The notes below the pieces were generated by a model, which saw nothing but the letters and a program-made list of their open reading frames with translations, was not told the DNA's origin and searched no databases. Below, one piece after another: positions 34,184 to 42,760 of a DNA stretch of 44,255 nucleotides. Position numbers and translations under genes: made by a program. How positions within the stretch are numbered: position 1 is the stretch's first letter; each line of letters begins with the position of its first letter. This DNA is from an uncultured Eubacterium sp. (lineage in GTDB: Bacteria; Bacillota; Clostridia; Lachnospirales; Lachnospiraceae): positions 1 through 44,255 of the forward strand of contig CAJOPH010000020.1 in the NCBI GenBank assembly GCA_905236805.1, read 5' to 3'.

Positions 34184-34220
34184 GCCCTTTTTTTCTGCAA
34201 ATATTACTATTCGTTACTGT

Positions 34221-36146
34221 TCACATATTATCCAGCTCTTTCATCCATAAAGAAGATACGGCATCGGAAGGCATCCTCCAATCTCCCCTGGGAGAAAGAG
34301 CCACAGACCCCGTCTTGGGGCCGTCGGGAAGGGCGGAGCGCTTGAACTGCTGCGAGAAAAACCTCCTGTAAAAATTCTTCTCCCATTTGAGTATCTCATC
34401 ATCACCGTACTCCCCTGCGAAGGCCAGCTTGGCCAGGCGGAATATCTTCCCCGGTTCTTCCCCAAACCTCATCATGTGGTACAGGAAAAAATCCGAAAGC
34501 TCATAAGGTCCTACCAGCTCCTCCGTCTTTTGGGAAATCTCCCCGTCCTTGGGCGGAATGAGCTCCGGTGAGACCGGGGTGTCTAATATGTCATAAAGGA
34601 TCTTTCTTAAATTCACGTCCCCGTATTCATCGGCATAATAGGCCACAAGATGCCTTACCAGGGTCTTTGGCACAGAGGCATTGACACCGTACATGGACAT
34701 ATGATCCCCATTGTAGGTAGCCCACCCCAGGGCAAGCTCCGAAAGGTCTCCCGTCCCTACGACGAGCCCTCCCGTCTGATTCGAAATATCCATCAGGATC
34801 TGGGTCCTCTCCCTGGCCTGTGAATTTTCGTAGGTTACGTCATGGACATTTTCATCGTGGCCTATGTCCTTAAAATGCCCCCTCACCGCTGAGGAAATAT
34901 TGACTTCCCTGAAGGTTACCCCCAGCCGGTCTATCATGCTTACGGCGTTTTTATAGGTCCTGTCCGTGGTCCCAAATCCCGGCATGGTGACGGCAATGAT
35001 GCTTTCCCTGTCTTTTTTCAAAAGGTCATATGCCCTGACACTCACCAACAGTGCCAGCGTGGAATCGAGTCCTCCCGATATCCCTATCACGCATGACCCC
35101 GCATTGGTATGGACTATCCTTTTCTTTAGCCCCATCGACTGGATGGAGAGGATCTCCTCACATCTTTGCTTCCTCATTCCCTCATCAGACGGCACGAAGG
35201 GATGGGGGTCTATGTACCTTTCTATATGTGTCATTGTGTCTTTAAGGGAAAAATAAACCTTTGTCACATTCTTGGCATTCCTCCCAAAATTTCTCCCAAA
35301 AGTAGTAATTCTCCTTCTTTCGGAATTTAGTTTTTTAAGGTCTATGTCCCCATATATGATCCCATTGGAAAAACGCCTGCCTTCGCTGACAATGCTTCCG
35401 TCCTCGGCTATTATGTCATGACCCGAATATACCACGTCCTGGGTGGACTCCCCCTCCCCCGCCGAAGCGTAAATATATGCGCATATGAGCCTTCCCGACT
35501 GGCCCTTTACCAGGTCCCTTCTGTATGAAGCCTTTGATACCGCCTCATTGGACGCGGAAAGGTTTACTATGACCAAAGCCCCCGACAGGGCAAGCTCCAC
35601 CGAGGGGGGCGACGCGACCCACAGATCCTCGCAGATCTCTGCCCCGATCTTGAGGTAATCCTTCAAGGGTCCTTCTTCGCAAAAAAGTATCCCGTTACCG
35701 AAGGGAATGCTTTCCCCGTCCATGGTTATCATGGTTACCTCGTCTTCATAGGTCCTGAAATACCTTTTTTCGTAATATTCTGAATATTCAGGTATGTTTG
35801 CCTTCGGGACTATCCCCAGTATCTTCCCATTGCAGACGCCGGCTGCCGCATTGTACAGCTTCCCGTCCATTTCAAAGGGAAGCCCCAGAAAAAATACCGC
35901 ATCCTTCCCCCTTGAAAAGAGCGCAAAATCCCTAAGGGCCCACTTCGCACCCTTTAGAAGCTCATCCTGCAGGAAGAGATCCCCACAGGTATATCCCGTG
36001 ATGCACAGCTCCGGGAATACTATCACCTTTGCACCGTGGGAAACGGCGCTTTCGGCATTCTTTTTTATTTCAGCGATATTATATTCTATGTCCGCCACCC
36101 TCACATCAGGGGTGACGGCCGCTGTTTTTATAAATCCGTCTTTCAT
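34221..36146 (-). CDS. nadE: glutamine-dependent NAD+ synthetase
   Basis: This 641-residue enzyme amidates nicotinic acid adenine dinucleotide to NAD+ with ammonia from glutamine. The N-terminal nitrilase-type glutaminase (about residues 1-280) has the catalytic Glu in FPELCITGY, and the nucleophilic Cys in GAEICEDLW (about 172). The synthetase domain (about 330-640) has the ATP loop GISGGLDSTLAL (about 355) and the GTGDLSELALGW region. It begins MKDGFIKTAAVTPDVRVADIEYN. It follows a small membrane protein gene by four bases. Length is close to other bacterial two-domain NadE proteins. Confidence 0.96.
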   Translation of the reverse strand: MKDGFIKTAAVTPDVRVADIEYNIAEIKKNAESAVSHGAKVIVFPELCITGYTCGDLFLQDELLKGAKWALRDFALFSRGKDAVFFLGLPFEMDGKLYNAAAGVCNGKILGIVPKANIPEYSEYYEKRYFRTYEDEVTMITMDGESIPFGNGILFCEEGPLKDYLKIGAEICEDLWVASPPSVELALSGALVIVNLSASNEAVSKASYRRDLVKGQSGRLICAYIYASAGEGESTQDVVYSGHDIIAEDGSIVSEGRRFSNGIIYGDIDLKKLNSERRRITTFGRNFGRNAKNVTKVYFSLKDTMTHIERYIDPHPFVPSDEGMRKQRCEEILSIQSMGLKKRIVHTNAGSCVIGISGGLDSTLALLVSVRAYDLLKKDRESIIAVTMPGFGTTDRTYKNAVSMIDRLGVTFREVNISSAVRGHFKDIGHDENVHDVTYENSQARERTQILMDISNQTGGLVVGTGDLSELALGWATYNGDHMSMYGVNASVPKTLVRHLVAYYADEYGDVNLRKILYDILDTPVSPELIPPKDGEISQKTEELVGPYELSDFFLYHMMRFGEEPGKIFRLAKLAFAGEYGDDEILKWEKNFYRRFFSQQFKRSALPDGPKTGSVALSPRGDWRMPSDAVSSLWMKELDNM

Positions 36147-36150
36147 ATCC

Positions 36151-36651
36151 TCACCCTATCGCAGCGCCCAAAAGACCGTACCACAGTATACTGCAGATGA
36201 TCGTTGCCATGGTGATCCCGATCAGCTCAGCCTTTATGGCCTTTACTATGTCCATCTCCAAAAGCGCCGCTATCAAAGACCCCGTCCATGCCCCGGTCCC
36301 TGGAAGCGGTATCCCCACGAAGAGCAAAAGCCCCACGAACTCCGCTTTTTCTATCTGACCGCTCCTTTTATTTGCCTTGTTCTCCAGCCATATGGCTAAT
36401 CTGTCAAGACCCCGCACACCCTTCATCCATGCCAGGATTTTTTTTATCAATAGCAGTATGAAGGGAATGGGCAAAAGGTTTCCTATGATGCAAAGCGGTA
36501 TGGCAGACCTTAAAGGCACTTCCAAAAGCTTTGCCAGAAGCAGCCCTCCCCGCAGCTCGAGCACCGGTATCATTGATATGATGAACACCGCGGCTTCGGG
36601 AGAAAGCACACTCCCCAGATTGTCGGCGAACCATTGTACGAATGCATCCAT
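36151..36651 (-). CDS. small multidrug-export-like membrane protein (COG2426 family)
   Basis: This roughly 166-residue integral membrane protein has about four hydrophobic segments. The family pattern is visible in AAVFIISMIPVLELRGGLLLA near the N-terminus, then GNLLPIPFILLLI and LLLFVGIPLPGTGAWTGSLIAALLEM. This is the Sm_multidrug_ex / COG2426 family, whose transport substrate is not settled despite the name. I chose the ATG at 36651, directly after the aminotransferase stop, because the longer frame to 36699 would start inside that gene; GGGGAG lies about 12 bases upstream. Confidence 0.85.
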   Translation of the reverse strand: MDAFVQWFADNLGSVLSPEAAVFIISMIPVLELRGGLLLAKLLEVPLRSAIPLCIIGNLLPIPFILLLIKKILAWMKGVRGLDRLAIWLENKANKRSGQIEKAEFVGLLLFVGIPLPGTGAWTGSLIAALLEMDIVKAIKAELIGITMATIICSILWYGLLGAAIG

Positions 36652-36652
36652 A

Positions 36653-37708
36653 TCACAATATTCTCCCCAGGCAGGAAAACAGACTGTCCATCTCTTCATC
36701 CGTCCCCACCGTTATCCTAAGGTGACCGTTTATTTTTTCCCTGTCAAAATAACGGACCAGAATCTTATTTTCCTTAAGCCTTTGAAAGATCTCCCCGGCG
36801 GGCACCTTTTCATGCTTCGCGAAAATGAAATTTGCCTTCGAGTCAGGAAAGGAAAATCCCAGCTTTTTTAATTCGGTCTTGGACCTTTCCCTGGTGTCTG
36901 TTATTTTTTTAACACACTTTTTGAAGTATTCATCATCCTCAAGGGAAGCTATGGCCGCCTTTATGGCTACCGATGACAATGTGTAGGAATTGTAGGAATT
37001 TTTGACGGCCTTTAATGTGTCTATCAGCTCCTTATCCCCTATCGCATATCCTATCCTCATGCCGGCCATCGAGCGGGACTTGGAATAGGTACGCGTTATC
37101 AAAAGATTGTCGTATTTTTTGGTAAGGGGTATCATGGACACCCCTCCGAAATCCACATACGCCTCATCCACGATGACCACGGATGAGGGATTTGACTTTA
37201 TTATTTCTTCCATATCCCGCATATCCATGTCCAGACCCGTGGGGGCATTGGGATTGGGAAAAATAATCCCTCCGTTTTTTACGTTTATGTAGTCACTGCA
37301 GCATATCCTAAGATCCCCGTCAAGCTCCGGTGTCATATAAGGCACCTTGAAAAGCCCGGCCCACACATCGTAAAATGAATACGTAATGTCAGGAAAAAGT
37401 ACCTTTTCCCCTCCGTTAAAAAAAGTAAGGAAGCTCATTCCTATCACGTCATCAGAGCCTACCCCGACAAATACATTGGAGGAAGATACCCCGTGGTATC
37501 CGGCCAGTGCCTTTGCAAGGCTTAGGGCATCGGGGTCAGGATATTTGCGCATCTGCTCCCCGTCCACACCCTTGATGGCCTCCAACACCTTCCCGGAGGG
37601 AGGATATGGATTTTCATTGGTATTTAGCTTTATGATATTTCCTTCCCTGGGCTGCTCTCCCGGTACATAGGGAGTAACCTGCCTGATATTTTTTTTCCAA
37701 CCGTACAT
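36653..37708 (-). CDS. hisC: histidinol-phosphate aminotransferase family protein
   Basis: This 351-residue PLP enzyme transaminates histidinol phosphate in histidine synthesis, or a related aromatic substrate. It starts MYGWKKNIRQVTPYVPGEQP and has KLNTNENPYPPS, the NPNAPTG motif (about residue 153), VDEAYVDFGG and the Schiff-base Lys in TYSKSRSMAGMRIGYAIG (about 213), then RITVGTDEEM at the end. The ATG directly follows the upstream aminotransferase stop. No other his genes are near, so a broader or different amino-acid role is possible. Confidence 0.85.
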   Translation of the reverse strand: MYGWKKNIRQVTPYVPGEQPREGNIIKLNTNENPYPPSGKVLEAIKGVDGEQMRKYPDPDALSLAKALAGYHGVSSSNVFVGVGSDDVIGMSFLTFFNGGEKVLFPDITYSFYDVWAGLFKVPYMTPELDGDLRICCSDYINVKNGGIIFPNPNAPTGLDMDMRDMEEIIKSNPSSVVIVDEAYVDFGGVSMIPLTKKYDNLLITRTYSKSRSMAGMRIGYAIGDKELIDTLKAVKNSYNSYTLSSVAIKAAIASLEDDEYFKKCVKKITDTRERSKTELKKLGFSFPDSKANFIFAKHEKVPAGEIFQRLKENKILVRYFDREKINGHLRITVGTDEEMDSLFSCLGRIL

Positions 37709-38887
37709 CTACAAAACCTCTTGTGCCAGTTCCCTGAAATTCTTCATGGAATTTTTTATTTTTTCCCTGTCCGTGCAATATGCAAGCCTCACATATCCGG
37801 GTGCCCCAAAGCCTTTGGCCCCCACCACCAGAATATGATGCTCCTTGGCTTTTTTTATGAATTCATCCTCATCTGTGGGGGTCTTCAGCATGATGTAAAA
37901 TGCCCCCTGCGGACGGATGCACTCAAAGCCCATATCGGTCAGGCCTTCATACATAAGCTTCCTGTTTTCATCGTAATAGTCAACGTCAGTTTTTGCGTCA
38001 AGGCACATCGACACTGCCTTTTGTATGAGGGAAGGGGCGTTTACGAACCCCAGTATCCTAAGCGCCACCGAGCAGGCCATGGTCAGCATTTCAGAGTCTC
38101 CTACCTCATCCGATATGGCCAGGTATCCTATCCTTTCCCCCGGTATGGACAGGGACTTGCTGAAGGAGTAGGCTATGACCGTATTTTTATAATGATCGGG
38201 GACAAAGGGGTTTTTCAGCCCGTCATAGACCAGTTCCCTGTAGGGCTCATCGGAAATAAGGTAAATGTCCGTCTTGTACTCCTTTTGCTTTTTTTCCAAT
38301 ATCTCCCCTATTTTATCAAGTATCTCCCCCGTGTATACTACCCCGGACGGATTGTTGGGGGTATTTATGATGACACCTTTGGTCTTTTTTGTTATTTTTT
38401 CTTCAAAGTCCCCAAGGTCAGGAAGAAGGTTACCGTCATGGTCTACCTCCACAAACCTTCCATTGTAATTTCCTATGTAGTTTCTGTACTCCGTAAAATA
38501 CGGCTTTAAGAGAACAATCTCATCCCCATCGTCCAGGATGCTCTTTAACATGATGTTAAGCGCACAGGCCGCCCCCACGGTCATTATGATGTTTTCCTTC
38601 CTGTACGAAGCTCCGTATTGTTGGTTGAGTGAGGCGGCTATTTTTTCCCGCACCAAAGCATCCCCTTCATTATCCGTATATCCATGAAGAGCGAGGGAGT
38701 TTTCCGTATCAATAAGGCTCTTTATGGCAGATCCAAATTCCTCAGGGGCGTTTGTGTATGGGTTCCCCAAAGAAAAATCAAATACATTGTCCTCCCCTAT
38801 TTTTTCGGCCATCTCCTTTCCTTCCCTAAACATCGCCCTTATCGCCGATCCGCCTTCGACGTTCTTTCTCATTTTTGATGATATCAT
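37709..38887 (-). CDS. class I/II PLP-dependent aminotransferase
   Basis: This 392-residue protein is an aspartate-aminotransferase-fold enzyme of unknown substrate. Motifs include FDFSLGNPYTNAP, the NTPNNPSG motif (about residue 175), SDEPYRELVYDG and the PLP Lys in AYSFSKSLSIPGERIGYL (about 240), with a C-terminal RLAYC segment. GGGAGG precedes the ATG by about 8 bases. The sequence fits a group common in Clostridia annotated simply as aminotransferase. Two aminotransferases in tandem may act in one pathway. Confidence 0.88.
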   Translation of the reverse strand: MISSKMRKNVEGGSAIRAMFREGKEMAEKIGEDNVFDFSLGNPYTNAPEEFGSAIKSLIDTENSLALHGYTDNEGDALVREKIAASLNQQYGASYRKENIIMTVGAACALNIMLKSILDDGDEIVLLKPYFTEYRNYIGNYNGRFVEVDHDGNLLPDLGDFEEKITKKTKGVIINTPNNPSGVVYTGEILDKIGEILEKKQKEYKTDIYLISDEPYRELVYDGLKNPFVPDHYKNTVIAYSFSKSLSIPGERIGYLAISDEVGDSEMLTMACSVALRILGFVNAPSLIQKAVSMCLDAKTDVDYYDENRKLMYEGLTDMGFECIRPQGAFYIMLKTPTDEDEFIKKAKEHHILVVGAKGFGAPGYVRLAYCTDREKIKNSMKNFRELAQEVL

Positions 38888-38935
38888 GTAACGATCCTCC
38901 CTTTTTTCATTGCCCTTGTCATTATAAAAAATAAC

Positions 38936-38962
38936 CTTAGGAATTGTTTTTTAAGTTCCTTA
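38936..38962. repeat. short inverted repeat resembling the guaB-pyrB element
   Basis: The ends CTTAGGAATTGT and AAGTTCCTTA match the outer ends of the 4082-4157 element (CTTAGGAACTGT and AGTTCCTTA), but the centre is only a T-run. It sits immediately after the gtrA stop codon. On the minus strand the weak stem is followed by a T-rich run, so slight terminator activity is possible. Confidence 0.5.
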
Positions 38963-39391
38963 TCATCCCCTGTCTTCTAAGAACATTTTTCTGGAAATAA
39001 AATTGTAAAACATGACGATACCCGTGGCAAAAAGCTTTGCCAGGACATTTGCCGCCTTTAAGGCCACTATGGTCTGTATCCACTGCCAGTGGAGGTAGAT
39101 CCCGTCCACGCAGATATAGAGTATCAGCTCGTTTAACCCCAGCCCGAAGATGGAAAGCACGGTAAATATCGTAAATTCTTTTAGTTTTGATTCTCCTTCT
39201 TTGCCCTTGAAGACAAATCTCATGTTCATGAAATACGAAATGACTATGGATGCCACAAATCCCATCGTCCCCGAAATCAGGTAGGGTATTCCTATGAGAT
39301 TGCAGCATATCGTATATACTCCCACGTCTATCACAGTGGCGATGGTACCCACCACCCCAAACCTTAATATCTGCCCTATCAGACCATCCAT
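38963..39391 (-). CDS. GtrA-like membrane protein
   Basis: This 142-residue protein has four hydrophobic segments and the GtrA family pattern: LRFGVVGTIATVIDVGVYTICC at the N-terminus, SYFMNMRFVF in the middle and YNFISRKMFLEDRG at the end. GtrA proteins are thought to help move polyprenyl-linked sugars across the membrane or to support teichoic acid or O-antigen glycosylation. Its start overlaps the GT2 gene by 13 bases. With the GT2 enzyme it forms the usual sugar-lipid synthesis and translocation pair. Confidence 0.88.
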   Translation of the reverse strand: MDGLIGQILRFGVVGTIATVIDVGVYTICCNLIGIPYLISGTMGFVASIVISYFMNMRFVFKGKEGESKLKEFTIFTVLSIFGLGLNELILYICVDGIYLHWQWIQTIVALKAANVLAKLFATGIVMFYNFISRKMFLEDRG

Positions 39392-40113
39392 GAACTTTGC
39401 CCCTTCATCTGCCTGCGAAATCCCGCAAAATCCCGCACCGCCCCTATCCCTATCTTCGTTATCTTCACTATGTCTATGGAGTTTTCGCCTCCGGCCCTCT
39501 TACCAAAGCTTATCGCGATGAAACGGATGTTTTCCCTGTAGTAGGCAAAAAAGGTGGTGAGCATGACATTTGGGAGATTATAGTCTTTTGGCATCCTTTC
39601 CATGTACTTTGATACGAGACCTGCCTTCATGAGGCGGAAAGGAGCGTTCGCGTCGGGAAGACCCACCCCGAATATTCCTTTGAGTATGATGCATAAGGTC
39701 TTTTCCACAAACTTCCTTGACTCTCCGTCCTTCCTGCCATGCCTTGATCCGATCAGGGCGTCGTAACCACTTCTTTTTTTCCAGAATTTCCAAAACTCTC
39801 CCGGGTCTGTCTGCCTGTCGGAGTCTGTCTGGAATATCCAGTCCGCCCCTTTAGCGATGGCCCTCCCGTAGCCATAAAGAAGGGCGCTGCCATGTCCCCC
39901 GTTTTCCTTGGTCTCATATGAAAGAAAGTCATATTTTTCACAAAGTTCTTCCAATACGCCTTCCGTATTGTCCCTGCTGCCATCGTTTACTATAAAAACC
40001 TTAACGTCTGCTTCTTTTTTTAGCCTTGATATCACACCTTCCCAGTCGCTTACAAGACCCCTTAGGTTTTCTTCTTCATTGTACGCGGGTATGACAAACC
40101 ATATCTTTTCCAT
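39379..40113 (-). CDS. GT2 family glycosyltransferase (polyprenyl-phosphate sugar transferase-like)
   Basis: This roughly 244-residue cytosolic enzyme has a GT-A fold with IWFVIPAYNEEENL at the N-terminus, FIVNDGSRDNTE, the metal-binding FQTDSDRQTD (DxD-like) and the downstream IGSRHGRKDGESR segment. It resembles dolichol/undecaprenyl-phosphate mannosyl- or glucosyltransferases but lacks the C-terminal transmembrane pair some have; the next gene, gtrA, may supply this. I chose the ATG at 40113 over 40149 because GGAGGTG lies about 10 bases upstream and the family starts with MEKIWF. The donor sugar is unknown. Confidence 0.9.
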   Translation of the reverse strand: MEKIWFVIPAYNEEENLRGLVSDWEGVISRLKKEADVKVFIVNDGSRDNTEGVLEELCEKYDFLSYETKENGGHGSALLYGYGRAIAKGADWIFQTDSDRQTDPGEFWKFWKKRSGYDALIGSRHGRKDGESRKFVEKTLCIILKGIFGVGLPDANAPFRLMKAGLVSKYMERMPKDYNLPNVMLTTFFAYYRENIRFIAISFGKRAGGENSIDIVKITKIGIGAVRDFAGFRRQMKGQSSWMV

Positions 40114-40150
40114 TATGAAAAACACCTCCACCCATCGAAATAATGGCATC

Positions 40151-40244
40151 TAATCACATAAGATCAAATAAGATCGCATTAAATATAATCACATTAAATA
40201 AGATCACATTAAAGCAAGATCACATTTCATCAGATCACTTGTCG
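40151..40244 (-). repeat. array of about five 15-bp degenerate tandem repeats
   Basis: TAAGATCGCATTAAA (40169-40183), TATAATCACATTAAA (40184-40198) and TAAGATCACATTAAA (40199-40213) are followed by CAAGATCACATTTCA (40215-40229) and a diverged TCAGATCACTTGTCG that runs over the stop of the DUF2298 gene; shorter relatives precede them. The core is ATCACATT, or AATGTGAT on the transcribed strand. It fills the gap between the DUF2298 protein and the GT2 gene. Confidence 0.75.
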
Positions 40245-42538
40245 ACCTTTATGATATATATCTCGGTTTCACTTCCCTCCCCCGAGACAAAGACTTTTTC
40301 CCCGAGGCTCCCTATCAGGGTCTCGTTTACACCGGTATCTTCCCACTCGTAATTAGTCCTTTCGTTGTAGCCTACCACTATGTAGTCTATGCCGTATTTT
40401 TCCACAAGCTCCCTTACCATGGCCTCATCGGTACCCGTGTAGATGGTTTTGACATCTTCCTGCCTTTCGGTGATTATCTGCGGCATGGCCTCAGGGTCTT
40501 CTTCCTCCATCCTCCACAGATGCTCATGCGCCTTCCAGCCCAGCACCGTGGGAAATCCCGTCATGGCAGATATCCTCTCATAAAAGGTGTAGCTGTCACC
40601 GTCAGCCTCCAATATGACACAGGGGTAATCTATGTTTTCGTTGATCCAGTCTATTGCGGCCTTATCGTCTGTCATATAGACAGAAGTATCATAGTCCATC
40701 ATATCCGTCTCCAGGTATGAAGGCCCATACAGTGTCTCAAACCCGCTCCCTAATACCCCGCCAAACCATGATGATGAGGCATTGGGAAAATACCCCAGTG
40801 TCAGTATGAAAAGGAAGGCGCACACACAGGCTCCTGCCCTTATGACAGCCTTTTTTGCGCAGGCAATGAGCCTTACCAACATATATCCAAAGCACAGCGC
40901 AAACAGGATGTACGCCTGGTAGGTGAGCTTAAACATCGTGTTTGTCCTCTGGTAGGTATCATTGTATATGTCCTTTACATAGATGAGCTCCGGCAAAAGC
41001 AAAAGCCCCAGCCCGCAGCAGGCTATTATCACCATGAAGGAGTCGCTCTTTCCCAGTATTCCCTCCGAAAAAGGCTTCCTGAATACGAGGATGCACGCTA
41101 TGATGAACAAGGCTATGAGCAAAGCCGGAAGCCCCCAGAGCACCATTAGCTGATATATGGGAGTGTGCCTGTCCGTAAAATGTATCTGAGTCGTGATCAT
41201 GTCGAAATGGATCCTGAAGGGTATTGACACGATGTAGGATATCCCCAAAAGAAGCACCTCATCTATTGCGCTGTCTATCAAGATAAGCCTTGCGCCTCTC
41301 CTGTTTAGAAAATTAAACCATATAAATACGGCGGATGCCACCACCCAGTATATGGGAAAATCCCAGTAATTTGAGGTTTGGAAAAGTCCCAGAAAAACCC
41401 CAAGCACTATGGGTCCCAAGACATTGTGCCTGTATTTCCCATTGTTTTTTTCATCGTCCTTAAAAAGGTTCATCCTAAAAGCGCAGGCCAGAAGTATTCC
41501 TATAAAGGTGATAACGAAGATATAGTTTATCACATGGGCATGGAGATCTCCCAGGATAAAGCTGTATGAGGGAAACTCGTGTATGGTCTTGTCGTCCGTG
41601 TCGGGATTGTAACCTATGTACCTGGTGGAGTCGGGAAACCAGTAGGACTCATCATCGGAGGGTATCTTAAGGAGCCCGAAAAGCACATAATGCATATTGC
41701 CCGCAATGGTACCCGCAAGACCCGCCACCACGCCTCCCACGCAGGAAAGGACCCCGGGAAAGGATCCTTTCTCATCTGACAAAACCTTTGACAGGAGATA
41801 CTCTGCCACACAAAAGCACCCCATGAAGCAGATGGCGGGAAGGATCGCCAGCATGAGGTTGTAGCCAAATGCCACTCCCACACCCGATATCTTTGTCACG
41901 AGGGTAGCCATGAAGATACCCACATAGTAATAGTTCACATCAAACCCGGAAAACCATATGTCTTCGACCGGCATATAGGAGGATCTGTCCATGGCCATCA
42001 TGAAGCCATAGTCCATGAATTTTTCCGTGCCGTACACCGATGGCTTCGAACCTTTGATATAGCACCACACAAGGAATATTACAAGGAAGATCAGCTCCCT
42101 TATGATGATGTTCGAAAAAAGCTCCCCGGTAAAAATGCCTTTGAACATGGAGGCTTTGCCTTTGAATATAGGGGCTTTTCCTTTATTTGACGCAAACCTG
42201 ATATAAAGCAAAAGACCACCCATAACAATGAGCATTAGCACGCAGCTAACGGTGATGCTCCCTGCCCTCGAAAAAGGCACTATCCGAAAGACGCAAAGGC
42301 CCCATGTACAAAGGCCGCACATGGCAAGACCGAGGGGCTTTGCAAAGCTTATCCCCCTCCCCGGAAAATCCTTAAATATCACAAACACCACCGGCAAGAC
42401 CGGCAATGACACGAACAAAAATGCAGCATAAAAAGAAAGTATTTTTCCGTACTCTTCCCCAAACACAAAAAACGCTGCCCACAGCACCATGGCATATAGG
42501 GCAAGAAATATCAGGGGTTTTATTTTTGATTTTTCCAT
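40235..42538 (-). CDS. DUF2298 multi-pass membrane protein (YYY motif), probable GT-C-type glycosyltransferase
   Basis: This roughly 767-residue protein has many hydrophobic segments (I count about fifteen) and ends in a soluble domain of about 160 residues. The motif WFSGFDVNYYYVGIFMA (about residues 193-210) is the YYY signature of the Chlor_Arch_YYY / DUF2298 family. Other conserved-looking segments are IHEFPSYSFILGDLHAHV and FKLTYQAYILFALCFGYML. The family is thought to be polyprenyl-linked GT-C glycosyltransferases, but no substrate is established. I chose the ATG at 42538 because AGGAAAAGG precedes it. A putative promoter lies at 42579-42607. It leads the run of GT2 and gtrA. Confidence 0.85.
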   Translation of the reverse strand: MEKSKIKPLIFLALYAMVLWAAFFVFGEEYGKILSFYAAFLFVSLPVLPVVFVIFKDFPGRGISFAKPLGLAMCGLCTWGLCVFRIVPFSRAGSITVSCVLMLIVMGGLLLYIRFASNKGKAPIFKGKASMFKGIFTGELFSNIIIRELIFLVIFLVWCYIKGSKPSVYGTEKFMDYGFMMAMDRSSYMPVEDIWFSGFDVNYYYVGIFMATLVTKISGVGVAFGYNLMLAILPAICFMGCFCVAEYLLSKVLSDEKGSFPGVLSCVGGVVAGLAGTIAGNMHYVLFGLLKIPSDDESYWFPDSTRYIGYNPDTDDKTIHEFPSYSFILGDLHAHVINYIFVITFIGILLACAFRMNLFKDDEKNNGKYRHNVLGPIVLGVFLGLFQTSNYWDFPIYWVVASAVFIWFNFLNRRGARLILIDSAIDEVLLLGISYIVSIPFRIHFDMITTQIHFTDRHTPIYQLMVLWGLPALLIALFIIACILVFRKPFSEGILGKSDSFMVIIACCGLGLLLLPELIYVKDIYNDTYQRTNTMFKLTYQAYILFALCFGYMLVRLIACAKKAVIRAGACVCAFLFILTLGYFPNASSSWFGGVLGSGFETLYGPSYLETDMMDYDTSVYMTDDKAAIDWINENIDYPCVILEADGDSYTFYERISAMTGFPTVLGWKAHEHLWRMEEEDPEAMPQIITERQEDVKTIYTGTDEAMVRELVEKYGIDYIVVGYNERTNYEWEDTGVNETLIGSLGEKVFVSGEGSETEIYIIKVDK

Positions 42539-42578
42539 TTTTCCTTTTCCTGATAAGGTATGCAATTATTTCCTATCT

Positions 42579-42607
42579 ATAATACCATAAACCCCCGACA
42601 ATTTCCA
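42579..42607 (-). promoter_or_regulatory. probable extended -10 promoter of the DUF2298 gene
   Basis: On the minus strand TATTAT (-10, 42579-42584) is preceded by TGG (extended -10), with a weak -35 TGGAAA at 42602-42607 after a 17-base spacer. The start would be near 42572, 34 bases before the ATG at 42538. Confidence 0.5.
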
Positions 42608-42708
42608 GATGAAATTTTGGTGCGGTGCATCCATTCCTATTTATTCCTTTTGGTTATAACATGTATCTCAAAACTTTTTTTCCTTAGGGAGGTATGTCCC
42701 CAGCGGCA

Positions 42709-42747
42709 AAATGAAAAAAGAGGCGAGACCCTTAAGGGATCTCGCCT
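42709..42747 (-). terminator. terminator after the surface protein gene
   Basis: AGGCGAGA (42721-42728) pairs with TCTCGCCT at the other end (42740-42747), with CCCTT/AAGGG extending the stem across one bulged A. On the minus strand it is followed by a T-rich run (CTTTTTTC), 14 bases after the gene stop. A shorter T-run on the plus side may make it bidirectional. Confidence 0.85.
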
Positions 42748-42760
42748 TTTATTTATGTCA

